A stretch of DNA of 64,000 nucleotides from contig NC_053390.1 of assembly GCF_905171765.1 (NCBI RefSeq), positions 163,748,666 through 163,812,665 of the forward strand. Reading direction: 5' to 3'. Below, in pieces: positions 11,290-22,413 of this stretch (within the stretch, counting starts at the first letter, position 1; each line of letters begins with the position of its first letter). Under the pieces are notes generated by a model. That model ran no database searches. It was not told the origin of the DNA and worked only from the letters and a program-made list of their open reading frames with translations. The translations under genes and the position numbers were made by a program. Origin of the DNA: Bufo bufo (taxonomy: Eukaryota > Chordata > Amphibia > Anura > Bufonidae).

Positions 11290-11850
11290 AGGACAGTAAA
11301 CGGACTAATATAACTACAGGGGGCACTGCAGGGGGCGTTATAAATACTGGGAGGGTTTCAGGGCGAGCATTATAACAGTAGGGGGCAGTATAAATACTGG
11401 GGGCACTGTGGGGGCATTATAACAGTAGGGGGTGATATAAATACTGGGGCACTTCAGGGTGAGCATTATAACAGTAGGGGGAATTATAAATACTGGGGGC
11501 ACTGTGGGGGCATTTTAAATCCAGCAGACATTAGGCGTTCTTATTACTACTCGGGGCTCTATAGGAGGAACTTATAGATCCACAATATTTCTACTAAGAG
11601 CACTGTGGGGGTCTTATTACTACCGAAGGATCAGTAGATAGCTTTATTACCACTGAGGGAACACTAGGGGGGCCTTATTTCTACTAGGGGCTCTGTAAGG
11701 GCATTATTATTACTGGAGGGCTCTTCTACTAATGGGGGCACTCTTAGGGAGCATTATCACAGTTGGGGGAACTGTAGGAGGCAGTATTACTAATGAGGGC
11801 ATTCTAGAAGGGAATTACTATTGGTGGGACTATGAGGAGCACTATTACTA
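11290..11850. repeat. GGGGGCACTGT-type short repeats
   Basis: Irregular tandem units such as GGGGGCACTGTGGGGGCATT with ATAACAGTAGGGGG and ATAAATACTG. Repeated at about 13055-13615 and 14820-15380 in the triplication. The GGCACTGT...GGGG core resembles the arrays in the other large hAT-like elements of the window. Confidence 0.8.
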
Positions 11851-11861
11851 TACACTTTGTA

Positions 11862-12552
11862 CAGTCGTGGCCAAAAGTTTTGAGAATTACATAAATATTG
11901 GAAATTGGAAAAGTTGCTGCTTAAGTTTTTATAATAGCAATTTGCATATACTCCAGAATGTTATGAAGAGTGACCAGATGAATTGCATAGTCCTTCTTTG
12001 CCATGAAAATTAACTTAATCCCAAAAAAACCTTTCCACTGCATTTCATTGCTGTCATTAAAGGACCTGCTGAGATCATTTCAGTAATCGTCTTGTTAACT
12101 CAGGTGAGAATTTTGATGAGCACAAGGCTGGAGATCATTATGTCAGGCTGATTGGGTTAAAATGGCAGACTTAACATGTTAAAAGGAGGGTGATGCTTGA
12201 AATCATTGTTCTTCCATTGTTAACCATGGTGACCTGCAAAGAAACACGTGCAGCCATCATTGCATTGCATAAAAATGGCTTCACAGGCAAGGATATTGTG
12301 GCGAATAAGATTGCACCTCAATCAACAATTTATAGGATCATCAAGAACTTCAAGGAAAGAGGTTCAATTCTTGTTAAGAAGGCTTCAGGGCGTCCAAGAA
12401 AGTCCAGCAAGCGCCAGGATCGTCTCCCAAAGAGGAATCAGCTGCGGGATTGGAGTGCCGCCAGTGCAGAGCTTGCTCAGGAATGGCAGCAGGCAGGTGT
12501 GAGCGCATCTGCACGCACAGTGAGGCGAAGACTTTTGGAAGCTGGCCTGGTG
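11862..12552 (+). mobile_element. Duplicated 5' fragment of Tc1 (copy 1)
   Basis: Begins with the Tc1 inverted terminus CAGTCGTGGCCAAAAG after TA (11860-11861) and includes the transposase N-terminal region from 12190. It ends at the triplication junction, so the catalytic half and 3' terminus are absent. The reading frame runs on into LTR-derived sequence to 12624, giving a chimeric 144-residue frame. Confidence 0.9.
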
Positions 12553-13625
12553 CAAGTAGGTAGGGACAGAAGCGTGGGTAGCAGACAGGGGGTGAACTTA
12601 CTCCCCACCTATCCGGCGGCGTGACAGGGTGATTTTATTTACATAGGACTGTATGTTGAAAGTGACTAGGAGAGGAAGTGATGTTATTTACATGGGACTG
12701 AATATTGAGGGGGTGATATCATTTACATGGGACTGGATGTTGAAGGTGGTTGGGGAGGGGGTTATGTTCTTTACATGAGACTGTATGTTGAAAACGGCTG
12801 GGGAGGGGTAATGTTATACACGTGGGACTGTATATTGAGGGGGGCAGGAGAGATGGTGTGATGTTATTTACATGGGACTGTATTTTAGAGGGGGCTGTAG
12901 CTAGAAAGGTATGTTATTTATATGGGACATTATATTGGAGGGGGCTTGAGAGATGGTGTGATGGTATTTACATGGCACTTTATGGCGGAGAAGGTAAATA
13001 ATGTTATTTACATGGGACTGTATGGTGGAGGGGCTGAGGAATTATAATTTTTGAGGACAGTAAACGGACTAATATAACTACAGGGGGCACTGCAGGGGGC
13101 ATTATACATACTGGGAGGGTTTCAGGGCGAGCATTATAACAGTAGGGGGCAGTATAAATACTGGGGGCACTGTGGGGGCATTATAACAGTAGGGGGTGAT
13201 ATAAATACTGGGGCACTCCAGGGTGAGCATTATAACAGTAGGGGGAATTATAAATACTGGGGGCACTGTGGGGGCATTTTAAATACAGCAGACATTAGGC
13301 GTTCTTATTACTACTGGGGGCTCTATAGGAGGAACTTATAGATCCACAATATTTCTACTAAGAGCACTGTGGGGGTCTTATTACTACCGATGGATCAGTA
13401 GATAGCTTTATTACCACTGAGGGAACAATAGGGGGGCCTTATTTCTACTAGGGGCTCTGTAAGGGCATTATTATTACTGGAGGGCTCTTCTACTAATGGG
13501 GGCACTCTTAGGGAGCATTATCACAGTTGGGGGAACTGTAGGAGGCAGTATTACTAATGAGGGCATTCTAGAAGGGAATTACTATTGGTGGGACTATGAG
13601 GAGCACTATTACTATACACTTTGTA

Positions 13626-14316
13626 CAGTCGTGGCCAAAAGTTTTGAGAATTACATAAATATTGGAAATTGGAAAAGTTGCTGCTTAAGTTTTTATAATA
13701 GCAATTTGCATATACTCCAGAATGTTATGAAGAGTGACCAGATGAATTGCATAGTCCTTCTTTGCCATGAAAATTAACTTAATCCCAAAAAAACCTTTCC
13801 ACTGCATTTCATTGCTGTCATTAAAGGACCTGCTGAGATCATTTCAGTAATCGTCTTGTTAACTCAGGTGAGAATGTTGATGAGCACAAGGCTGGAGATC
13901 ATTATGTCAGGCTGATTGGGTTAAAATGGCAGACTTAACATGTTAAAAGGAGGGTGATGCTTGAAATCATTGTTCTTCCATTGTTAACCATGGTGACCTG
14001 CAAAGAAACACGTGCAGCCATCATTGCGTTGCATAAAAATGGCTTCACAGGCAAGGATATTGTGGCGAATAAGATTGCACCTCAATCAACAATTTATAGG
14101 ATCATCAAGAACTTCAAGGAAAGAGGTTCAATTCTTGTTAAGAAGGCTTCAGGGCGTCCAAGAAAGTCCAGCAAGCGCCAGGATCGTCTCCTAAAGAGGA
14201 TTCAGCTGCGGGATTGGAGTGCCACCAGTGCAGAGCTTGCTCAGGAATGGCAGCAGGCAGGTGTGAGCGCATCTGCACGCACAGTGAGGCGAAGACTTTT
14301 GGAAGATGGCCTGGTG
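13626..14316 (+). mobile_element. Duplicated 5' fragment of Tc1 (copy 2)
   Basis: Second triplication copy of the same Tc1 5' end, beginning CAGTCGTGGCC. The frame 13954-14388 again fuses the DNA-binding half of the transposase to about 23 residues read from the LTR tail. Confidence 0.9.
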
Positions 14317-15390
14317 CAAGTAGGTAGGGACAGAAGCGTGGGTGGCAGACAAGGGGTGAACTTACTCTTCACCTATCCGGCGGCGTGACAGGGTGATTTT
14401 ATTTACATAGGACTGTATGTTGAAAGTGACTAGGAGAGGAAGTGATGTTATTTACATGGGACTGAATATTGAGGGGGTGATATCATTTACATGGGACTGG
14501 ATGTTGAAGGTGGTTGGGGAGGGGGTTATGTTCTTTACATGAGACTGTATGTTGAAAACGGCTGGGGAGGGGGTAATGTTATACACGTGGGACTGTATAT
14601 TGAGGGGGGCAGGAGAGATGGTGTGATGTTATTTACATGGGACTGTATTTTAGAGGGGGCTGTAGCTAGAAAGGTATGTTATTTATATGGGACATTATAT
14701 TGGAGGGGGCTGGAGAGATGGTGTGATGGTATTTACATGGCACTTTATGGCGGAGAAGGTAAATAATGTTATTTACATGGGACTGTATGGTGGAGGGGCT
14801 GAGGAATTATAATTTTAGAGGACAGTAAATGGACTAATATAACTACAGGGGGCACTGCAGGGGGCATTATAAATACTGGGAGGGTTTCAGGGCGAGCATT
14901 ATAACAGTAAGGGGCAGTATAAATACTGGGGGCACTGTGGGGGCATTATAACAGTAGGGGGTGATATAAATACTGGGGCACTTCAGGATGAGCATTATAA
15001 CAGTAGGGGGAATTATAAATACTGGGGGCACTGTGGGGGCATTTTAAATCCAGCAGACATTAGGCGTTCTTATTACTACTGGGGGCTCTATAGGAGGAAC
15101 TTATAGATCCACAATATTTCTACTAAGAGCACTGTGGAGGTCTTATTACTACCGAAGGATCAGTACATAGCTTTATTACCACTGAGGGAACAATAGGGGG
15201 GCCTTATTTCTACTAGGGGCTCTGTAAGGGCATTATTATTACTGGAGGGCTCTTCTACTAATGGGGGCACTCTTAGGGAGCATTATCACAGTTGGGGGAA
15301 CTGTAGGAGGCAGTATTACTAATGAGGGCATTCTAGAAGGGAATTACTATTGGTGGGACTATGAGGAGCACTATTACTATACACTTTGTA

Positions 15391-16939
15391 CAGTCGTGGC
15401 CAAAGGTTTTGAGAATTACATAAATATTGGAAATTGGAAAAGTTGCTGCTTAAGTTTTTATAATAGCAATTTGCATATACTCCAGAATGTTATGAAGAGT
15501 GACCAGATGAATTGCATAGTCCTTCTTTGCCATTAAAATTAACTTAATCCCAAAAAAACCTTTCCACTGCATTTCATTGCTGTCATTAAAGGACTTGCTG
15601 AGATCATTTCAGTAATCGTCTTGTTAACTCAGGTGAGAATGTTGATGAGCACAAGGCTGGAGATCATTATGTCAGGCTGATTGGGTTAAAATGGCAGACT
15701 TAACATGTTAAAAGGAGGGTGATGCTTGAAATCATTGTTCTTCCATTGTTAACCATGGTGACCTGCAAAGAAACACGTGCAGTCATCATTGCGTTGCATA
15801 AAAATGGCTTCACAGGCAAGGATATTGTGGCGAATAAGATTGCACCTCAATCAACAATTTATAGGATCATCAAGAACTTCAAGGAAAGAGGTTCAATTCT
15901 TGTTAAGAAGGCTTCAGGGCGTCCAAGAAAGTCCAGCAAGCGCCAGGATCGTCTCCTAAAGAGGATTCAGCTGCGGGATTGGAGTGCCACCAGTGCAGAG
16001 CTTGCTCAGGAATGGCAGCAGGCAGGTGTGAGCGCATCTGCACGCACAGTGAGGCGAAGACTTTTGGAAGATGGCCTGGTGTCAAGAAGGCCAGCAAAGA
16101 AGCCACTTCTCTCCAAAAAAACCCATCAGGGACAGATTGATCTTCTGCAAAAAGTATAGTGAATGGACTGCTGAGGACTGGGGCAAAGTCATATTCTCCG
16201 ATGAAGCCTCTTTCCGATTGTTTGGGTCATCTGGAAAAAGGCTTGACCGGAGAAGAAAAGGCGAGAGCTACCATCAATCCTGTGTCATGCCAACAGTAAA
16301 GAATTCTGAGACCATTCATCTGTGGGGTTGCTTCTCATCCAAGGGAGTGGGCTCACTCACAATTTTGCCCAAAAACACAGCCATGAATAAAGAATGGTAC
16401 CAAAACACCCTCCAACAGCAACTTCTTCCAGCAATCCAACAACAGTTTGGTGAAGAACAATGCATTTTCCAGCACGATGGAGCACCGTGCCATAAGGCAA
16501 AAGTGATAACTAAATGGCTCGGGGACCAAAACGTTGACATTTTGGGTCTATGGCCTGGAACCTCCCCAGATCTTAATCCCATTGAGAACTTGTGGTCAAT
16601 CCTCAAGAGGCCGGTGGACAAACAAAAACCCACTAATTCTGACAAACTCCAAGAAGTGATTATGAAAGAATGGGTTGCTATCAGTCAGGAATTGGCCCAG
16701 AAGTTGACTGAGAGCATGCCCAGTCGAATTGCAGAGGTCCTGAAAAAGATGGGCCAACACTGCAAATACTGACTCTTTGCATTAATATCATGTAATTGTC
16801 GATAAAAGCCTATGAAGTGCGTGTAATTATATTTTACTACATCACAGAAACAACTGAAACAAAGATCTAAAAGCAGTTTAGCAGCAAACTTTGTGAAAAC
16901 TAATATTTGTGTCATTCTCAAAACTTTTGGCCACGACTG
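15391..16939 (+). mobile_element. Tc1/mariner element with both ends, 1549 bp
   Basis: Inverted ends CAGTCGTGGCCAAAGG (left) and CAGTCGTGGCCAAAAG (right, reverse complement), flanked by TA at 15389-15390 and 16940-16941. The original insertion predates the triplication, which duplicated its 5' half upstream. Length and short terminal repeats are normal for Tc1. Confidence 0.93.
15719..16772 (+). pseudogene. Tc1 transposase with one frameshift
   Basis: A DDE transposase that would cut and paste the element. The N-terminal helix-turn-helix DNA-binding region (KETRAVIIALHKNGFTGKD, then a second HTH around TARTVRRRLLE) is read at 15719-16110. The catalytic domain is read in another frame to 16772, with FSDEASF (first Asp), FQHDGAPCH (second Asp) and [11 protein letters not shown] (third acidic residue). 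The frame changes at the A-run near 16117-16125, an indel that leaves a TAG at 16157-16159. Without it the product would be about 350 residues. Confidence 0.85.
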
Positions 16940-17181
16940 TAGAGACGAGGCGCGGCTGAGAGAAGTTGTCCGGACGGAATAGAGAAGATGATGACAGAGA
17001 AGATCTACATCAGAGGAGACGTCACCTGGGAGGAACTGGATGTGAGAGGTACATGCTGCTGTGAAGCTGTATAGCTATAGCGGGCTTAGGGGTCAGTTGG
17101 TCGACTTAGAGAATTGGGCCATATGCATTGGGGCTTGGGCCCTGGATCTTTTGAGACCTTAACAACTCCCCTGATATACTG

Positions 17182-17751
17182 ATAAATGTTTCTATATTTT
17201 TCCTGTAATCAATCAACTTTTATGAAGACTGAAAGTATATCTCATTATTACCATTTTTATAAAAATCATTTTGATCCTCCTCGTGTATTCCTAACTCCAA
17301 TATCACATACACTACATTTGTAGAGGATATTCTATATATTTAAATAGATATATACTGTATATTTGAATATTATATATTTTTCCACACATATTTTACACTC
17401 TAACGCCAAGACAGCATTAGTAATGTCATCAGAGCCACAGTGACATATACAGTATGGCTATGGGTAAACGGATTGTAGCCACTGGTAACAAAAAAACACT
17501 GTGCTGTCAGATTTTTTTTTTTTATTAAAAAAACGTTCCAAAAATTATTCATTTTTGGTGGCTGATGCCTTCTTCCTTGTCTTCTGAACTGTAAAAAGGA
17601 GGATATCATTTTGAAATATTTGTCTGAAACGAATCACAAAAGTTTTGATTCCCTAGTATCCAAATTTTGGAGGAAATTTTTAACTAACTTGATCAATCTA
17701 GAATAAATTCATCTCATCGCTAGTCCCTTACTTCATGACACCCATAGCAGC
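17182..17751. other. No gene seen; AT-rich spacer
   Basis: About 570 bp, AT-rich, with a T run near 17513-17523. Nothing recognised. Confidence 0.5.
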
Positions 17752-17754
17752 TAA

Positions 17755-18250
17755 GGCTACTTTCACACTTGCGGCAGTGTGATCCGGCGGGTAGTTCCGT
17801 CGTCGGAACTGCCCGCCGGATCCGTCGATTTGGCGATTGCAAGAACGGATTGCATTGCAAGAACGGATCTGTCTCACCGCTTGTCATGCTGACAATCCTG
17901 GATCCGTCTTGTATTTTTTTCACATTTTTACCGGTCTGCGCATGCACAGGCCGGAAGGACGGATCCAGCATTCCAGTATTTTGAATGCTGGATCCGGCAC
18001 TAATACATTCCTATGGGGAAAAATGCAAGTCTTCAGTTTTTTTCGCCGGAGAAAAAACCGTAGCATGCTACGGTTTTATCTTTTGCCTGATCAGTCAAAA
18101 TGACTGAACTGAAGACATCCTAATGCATCCTGAACGGATTACTCTCCATTCAGAATGCATGGGGATATGCCTGATCAGTTCTTTTCTGGTATTGAGCCCC
18201 TGTGACGGAACTCTATGCCGGAAAAGAAAAACGCTAGTGTGAAAGTACCC
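17755..18250. mobile_element. PIF/Harbinger-like MITE, 496 bp
   Basis: Inverted ends GGCTACTTTCACACTTGCG and GGGTACTTTCACACTAGCG (right end in reverse complement), flanked by TAA at 17752-17754 and 18251-18253. A 3-bp TWA duplication with GG-starting ends fits PIF/Harbinger. Inside are repeated GGATCC-containing palindromic segments (GCCGGATCC, ATGCTGGATCC). No coding capacity. Confidence 0.75.
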
Positions 18251-18253
18251 TAA

Positions 18254-18433
18254 TACTGCTGCCTCTCTAGTATGCATCACCTTGCGAAAAACAAGAGTTA
18301 ATGTGGGGGTTTGGGAAAGTTTAAATGCTTACCTAATTTACTTCCAAAGATGAGGAACATATATATAACCACCTATGTATTACTCCTGTATGTATAAATG
18401 ATGAAGGAGCAAGTATTATGACTGTGTATGAAG
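18254..18433. other. Short unassigned spacer
   Basis: 180 bp between the MITE and the point where gypsy LTR homology begins. May be diverged LTR or flanking DNA. Confidence 0.4.
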
Positions 18434-19076
18434 AAATCCTGTGCACTATTCCTCAGAACTCCTGGCTGTTTGTATCCAAAGGCCCGTATGCCCTAATGCT
18501 GGCTTTATCCTTGGTAGCAAACTTCCTCAGGTATATATACTTGCTTTGTGTGAATCCTTCTGCCCTTCAGCTTACTTGTCTAGCTGGAATACTGGCTCTG
18601 CTCTGCTTATGGGAACTTGGTTTATCAGGAGGCAACTCTTCCCCTGGTGACAATCTTCTGAGCTAACTCTGGCTCAATATCCACAGGCTGGCTGATCTTC
18701 ACTTGCTAGCCACCTGGATTACACCACTAAAAGCCTGGGCTGTCTAGCTGCATGTCAGGATGTGGCCCTCAGCTTCTCTCTGGCTAAGGTGCACTCTCCC
18801 TTCTGTCTCTACACAGACTCCTGACTACACAGACTCCTCCATGTCTGGGTCTAAATATATATACTAGGTGTTCCCTAGCTCCCTCTAGTGCCTAGGATGC
18901 TGAACTAAACCCTAATAGGCCTACTATACATGTCACAGGAAAATACACATAAATACATATTAAAATGCATTACAATGTACTGTGAAATACACTGCCACTG
19001 TCCCACAGGAGGTGGAGAACAACGTGGCCCAATTGACCCTTGTGTAGTGCCCACATTTACCTAGTGGGACACTACA
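18434..19076 (-). repeat. Gypsy 3' LTR, truncated
   Basis: Matches 41655-42277 with a few percent difference by eye. The LTR start TGTAGTGTCCCACTAGG lies at 19076 on the minus strand. Homology ends near 18434, so about 450 bp of the downstream LTR part is missing. A TATATATA stretch occurs near 18855. Confidence 0.85.
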
Positions 19077-19588
19077 TACCCCGTTGCTGTGACGTTGCCT
19101 GTCCTCGGCACAACATAAGGGGCCCTGCCCAGCTGGAAACTGAACCTGAAAGACAAAAATACTGCAAAGCAGGAACATACATCTACATTTGCAAATACAC
19201 ATATACTCAAAAAAATAAAGGGAACACAAAAATAACACATCCTAGATCTGAATTAATAAAATATTCTTCTGAAATACTTTGTTCTTTACATAGTTGAATG
19301 TGCTGACCACAAAATCACCCAAAAATAAAAAAATGGAAATCTAATTTTTCAACCCATGGAGGTCTGGATTTGGAGTCACACTCAAAATTAAAGTGGAAAA
19401 ACACACTACAGGCTGATCCAACTTTGATGTAATGTCCTTAAAACAAGTCAAAATGAGGCTCAGTAGTGTGTGTGGCCTCCACGTGCCTGTATGACCTCCC
19501 TACAACGCCTGTGCATGCTCCTGATGAGGTGGCGGACGGTCCCCTGAGGGATATCCTCCCAGACCTGGACTAAAGCATTTGCCAACTC

Positions 19589-22413
19589 ATAGAATGTGTC
19601 GGCAGATAAGAACCATTTGGCCCATCCAGTCTGCCCAATATACTAAATACTATGGATAGCCCCTGGCCCTATCTTATATGAAGGATGGCCTTATGCCTAT
19701 CCCATGCATGCTTAAACTCCTCCACTGTATTTGCAGCTACCACTTCTGCAGGAAGGCTATTCCATGAATCCACTACTCTCTCAGTAAAGTAATACTTCCT
19801 GATATTACTTTTAAACATTTGCCCCTCTAATTTAAAACTATGTCCTCTTGTAGCAGTTTTTCTTCTTTTAAATATTCTCTCCTCTTTTACCTTGTTGATT
19901 GCCTTTATGTATTTAAAAGTTTCTATCATATCCCCTCTGTCTCGTCTTTCTTCCAAGCTATACATGTTAAGGTCCTTTAATCTTTCCTGGTAGGTTTTAT
20001 CCTGCAATCCATGTACCAGTTTAGTAGCTCTTCTCTGAACTCTCTCCAAAGTATCAATATCCTTCTGGAGATATGGTCTCCAGTACTGAGCACAATACTC
20101 CAAATGAGGTCTCACTAGTGCTCTGTAGAGCGGCATGAGCACCTCCCTCTTTCTACTGGTAATTCCTCTCCCCTATACACCCAAGCATTCTGCTAGCATT
20201 TCCTGCTGCTCTCTGACATTGTCTGCCTACCTTCAAGTCTTCTGAAATAATGACCCCTAAATCCCTTTCCTCAGATACTGAGGTTAGGACTGTATCACTG
20301 ATTTTATATTCTGCTCTTGGGTTTTTACGTCCCAGGTGCATTATCTTGCACTTATCAACATTAAATTTTAGTTGCCATATTTTTGACCATTCCTCTAGTT
20401 TTCCTAAGTCCTTTTCCATTTGGTGTATCCCTCCAGGAACATCAACCCTGTTACAAATCTTTGTGTCATCAGCAAAAAGACACACCTTACCATCGAGGCC
20501 TTCTGCAATTTCGCTGATAAAAATATTAAACAATATGGGTCCCAGAACAGATCCCTGAGGTACCCCACTGGTAACAAGACCTTGGTCTGAATATACTCCA
20601 TTGACTACAACCCTCTGTTGCCTGTCCCTCAGCCACTGCCTAATCCATTCAACAATATGGGAGTCCAAGCCCAAAGACTGCACTTTATTGATAAGCTTTC
20701 TATGTGGGACAGTATCAAAAGCCTTACTAAAGTCTAGATAAGCGATGTCTACTGCACCTCCTCCATCTATTATTTTAGTCACCCAATCGAAAAAATCAAT
20801 AAGATTAGTTTGACATGATCTCCCTGAAGTAAACCCATGCTGTTTTTCATCTTTCAATCCATGGGATTTTAGATGTTCCACAATCCTCTCCTTAAGTATG
20901 GTTTCCATTAATTTCCCCACTATTGATGTCAGGCTTACTGGCCTATAGTTGTCCGATTCCTCCCTACTACCTTTCTTGTGAATGGGCACAACATTTGCTC
21001 ATTTCCAATCTTCTGGGACGACTCCTGTTGCCAGCGATTGGTTAAATAAATCTGTTAATGGTTTTGCTAGTTCAACGATGAGCTCTTTTAATAGCTTTGG
21101 GTGTATCCCATCAGGCCCCTGTGACTTATTTGTATTAATTTTAGACAGCTGACTTAGAACCTCTTCCTCTGTAAAGACACATGCATCAAAAGATTCATTA
21201 GTCTTCTTTCCTAACTGAGGTCCTTCTCCTTCATTTTCCTTTGTAAAAACTGAACAGAAATATTCATTGAGGCAGTCAGCTAGTTCTTTATCTTCTTCTA
21301 TATACCTTCCTTCTTTTGTTTTTAATTTGGTAATTCCTTGTTTTAGTTTCCTTTTTTCATTTATGTATCTGAAGAATGCCTTCTCGCCTTTTTCCCCTGA
21401 CTGAGCTAATTTCTCTTCTGCCTGTGCTTTGGAAGCTCTTATAACTTGTTTGGCCTCTCTCTGCCTAATCTTATAAATTTGTCTGTCATCCTCGTTTTTT
21501 TTTTTTTATAATTCCTAAATGCTATCTTTTTGTTTTTAATGATTTTGGCCACTTCTGCTGAGTACCACAGTGGTCTCTTCCTTTTTTTGCTTTTACTGAC
21601 AAGCCTAATGCAATTTTCTGTTGCCTTCAATAGTGCCACTTTTAAGTAGTCCCATTTCTCCTGGACTCCAATGAAACTGTTCCAGTCTGATAGGGACTTG
21701 TATACCACTAATCTAATTTTAGAAAAGTCTGTTTTTCTAAAATCTAAAACTTTTGTTTTTGTGTGGTGTGACTCAGTCACTGTACTTATAGTAAACCACA
21801 CTGACTGGTGATCACTAGATCCCAAGCTTTCCCCTACAGTAATATCAGATACCAAATTCCCATTTGTGAATACTAAATCTAAAATGGCCTCCTTCCGGGT
21901 TGGCTCCTCCACTACTTGCTGTAGAGATAATCCCAGTAGGGAATTTAGAATATCTGTACTCCTGGCAGAACTAGCTATTTTGGTTTTCCAGTTTACATCT
22001 GGAAGATTGAAGTCTCCCATAATGATAACTTCCCCCTTCAATGTCATTTTAGCTATTTCCTCAACTAGTAGATCATCTAATTCTTTGACTTGGCTAGGTG
22101 GTCTATATATCACACCTACACGAGTTACCTTATGATTATCAAGCTGCACGGTAACCCAAACTGACTCTAAATTGTTCTCGCTAACTTGTATCAAATTAGA
22201 TTTTATGTTATCTTTCACATACAGGGCCACCCCTCCCCCTTCTTGCCTTCTCTGTCTTTCCTGTATAGAGAGAACCCTGGTATTGATATATCCCAGTCAT
22301 TACTCCCCTTGAACCACGTCTCAGTAACAGCCACTACATCTATATTCTCAGATGCCATTATAGCCTCAAGTTCATTGATCTTATTCCCTAGACTGCGAGC
22401 ATTTGTAGACAAG
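19589..22413 (-). mobile_element. 5'-truncated CR1 LINE inserted in Tc1
   Basis: Minus strand: endonuclease, RT and C-terminal region, then a 3' end GGGCAGACTGGATGGGCC...ATTCTATG, the kind of short ATTCTATG terminus typical of CR1. Only a 4-bp repeat ACTC (19585-19588 and 22414-22417) borders it, as expected for CR1. The 5' end lies at the start of the endonuclease domain, so ORF1 is missing. Confidence 0.88.
19669..22410 (-). pseudogene. CR1 ORF2: endonuclease-reverse transcriptase, broken
   Basis: Endonuclease starts at TNARSLGNK near 22405, continues with ETW, MGDFNLPDVNW and SSDHQSVWF (catalytic His of the SDH motif). RT follows: YRPVSLTS, FDTVPH, SGVPQGSVLGP and LFADDTK. The C-terminal region ends HLEYCAQYWRP to DSWNSLPAEVV at 19669. 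Breaks: frameshift near 22225, frameshift in the T run near 21495, a TGG-to-TGA-type stop at 20999-21001 before ANVVPIHKKG, and a frameshift near 20150. It would nick DNA and prime reverse transcription at the target. Confidence 0.87.

Larger units (their letters stand above)
10788..16081. repeat. Tandem triplication, 1764-1765 bp unit
   Basis: Copies at 10788-12552, 12553-14316 and 14317-16081. Each contains the LTR tail, minisatellites and the 5' 690 bp of a Tc1. The junctions fuse Tc1 CCTGGTG to LTR CAAGTAGG, with GTG shared by both parents (Tc1 near 16079-16081, LTR 10785-10787). Only the third copy continues into the Tc1 3' half. Copies differ by scattered substitutions and a few single-base indels, by eye roughly 1-2 percent. 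Confidence 0.93.
9427..17173. mobile_element. Large non-autonomous hAT-type element (7.7 kb)
   Basis: Perfect 8-bp target duplication ATATACTG at 9419-9426 and 17174-17181. Ends are imperfect inverted repeats: CAGGTGCGTTGCTAG on the left and CAGGGGAGTTGTTAAG on the right in reverse complement, each leading into a GGGCC-rich block. No transposase of its own. The body holds minisatellites, a solo LTR at 10034-10861, a Tc1 and a 1.76-kb segment present three times (10788-16081). Without LTR, Tc1 and extra copies it would be about 3 kb. The 8-bp duplication makes hAT membership likely; the family is not named. Confidence 0.8.

Noticed and set aside
11732..15536. Three near-identical 91-93-residue frames starting MGALLGSII
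   Set aside because: They span the minisatellite edge and the Tc1 terminal repeat and exist three times only because of the triplication.
16988..17074. Exon-like short frame (MMTEKIYIRGDVTWEE) followed by a GT donor-like site
   Set aside because: Only 28 codons, inside a non-autonomous transposon end, with no supporting neighbour exon; no evidence of gene capture.
18421..18666. 82-residue plus-strand frame with a hydrophobic segment
   Set aside because: It lies on the antisense strand of the gypsy LTR and recurs in the other LTR at 41597-41869 with frame differences; no independent support.
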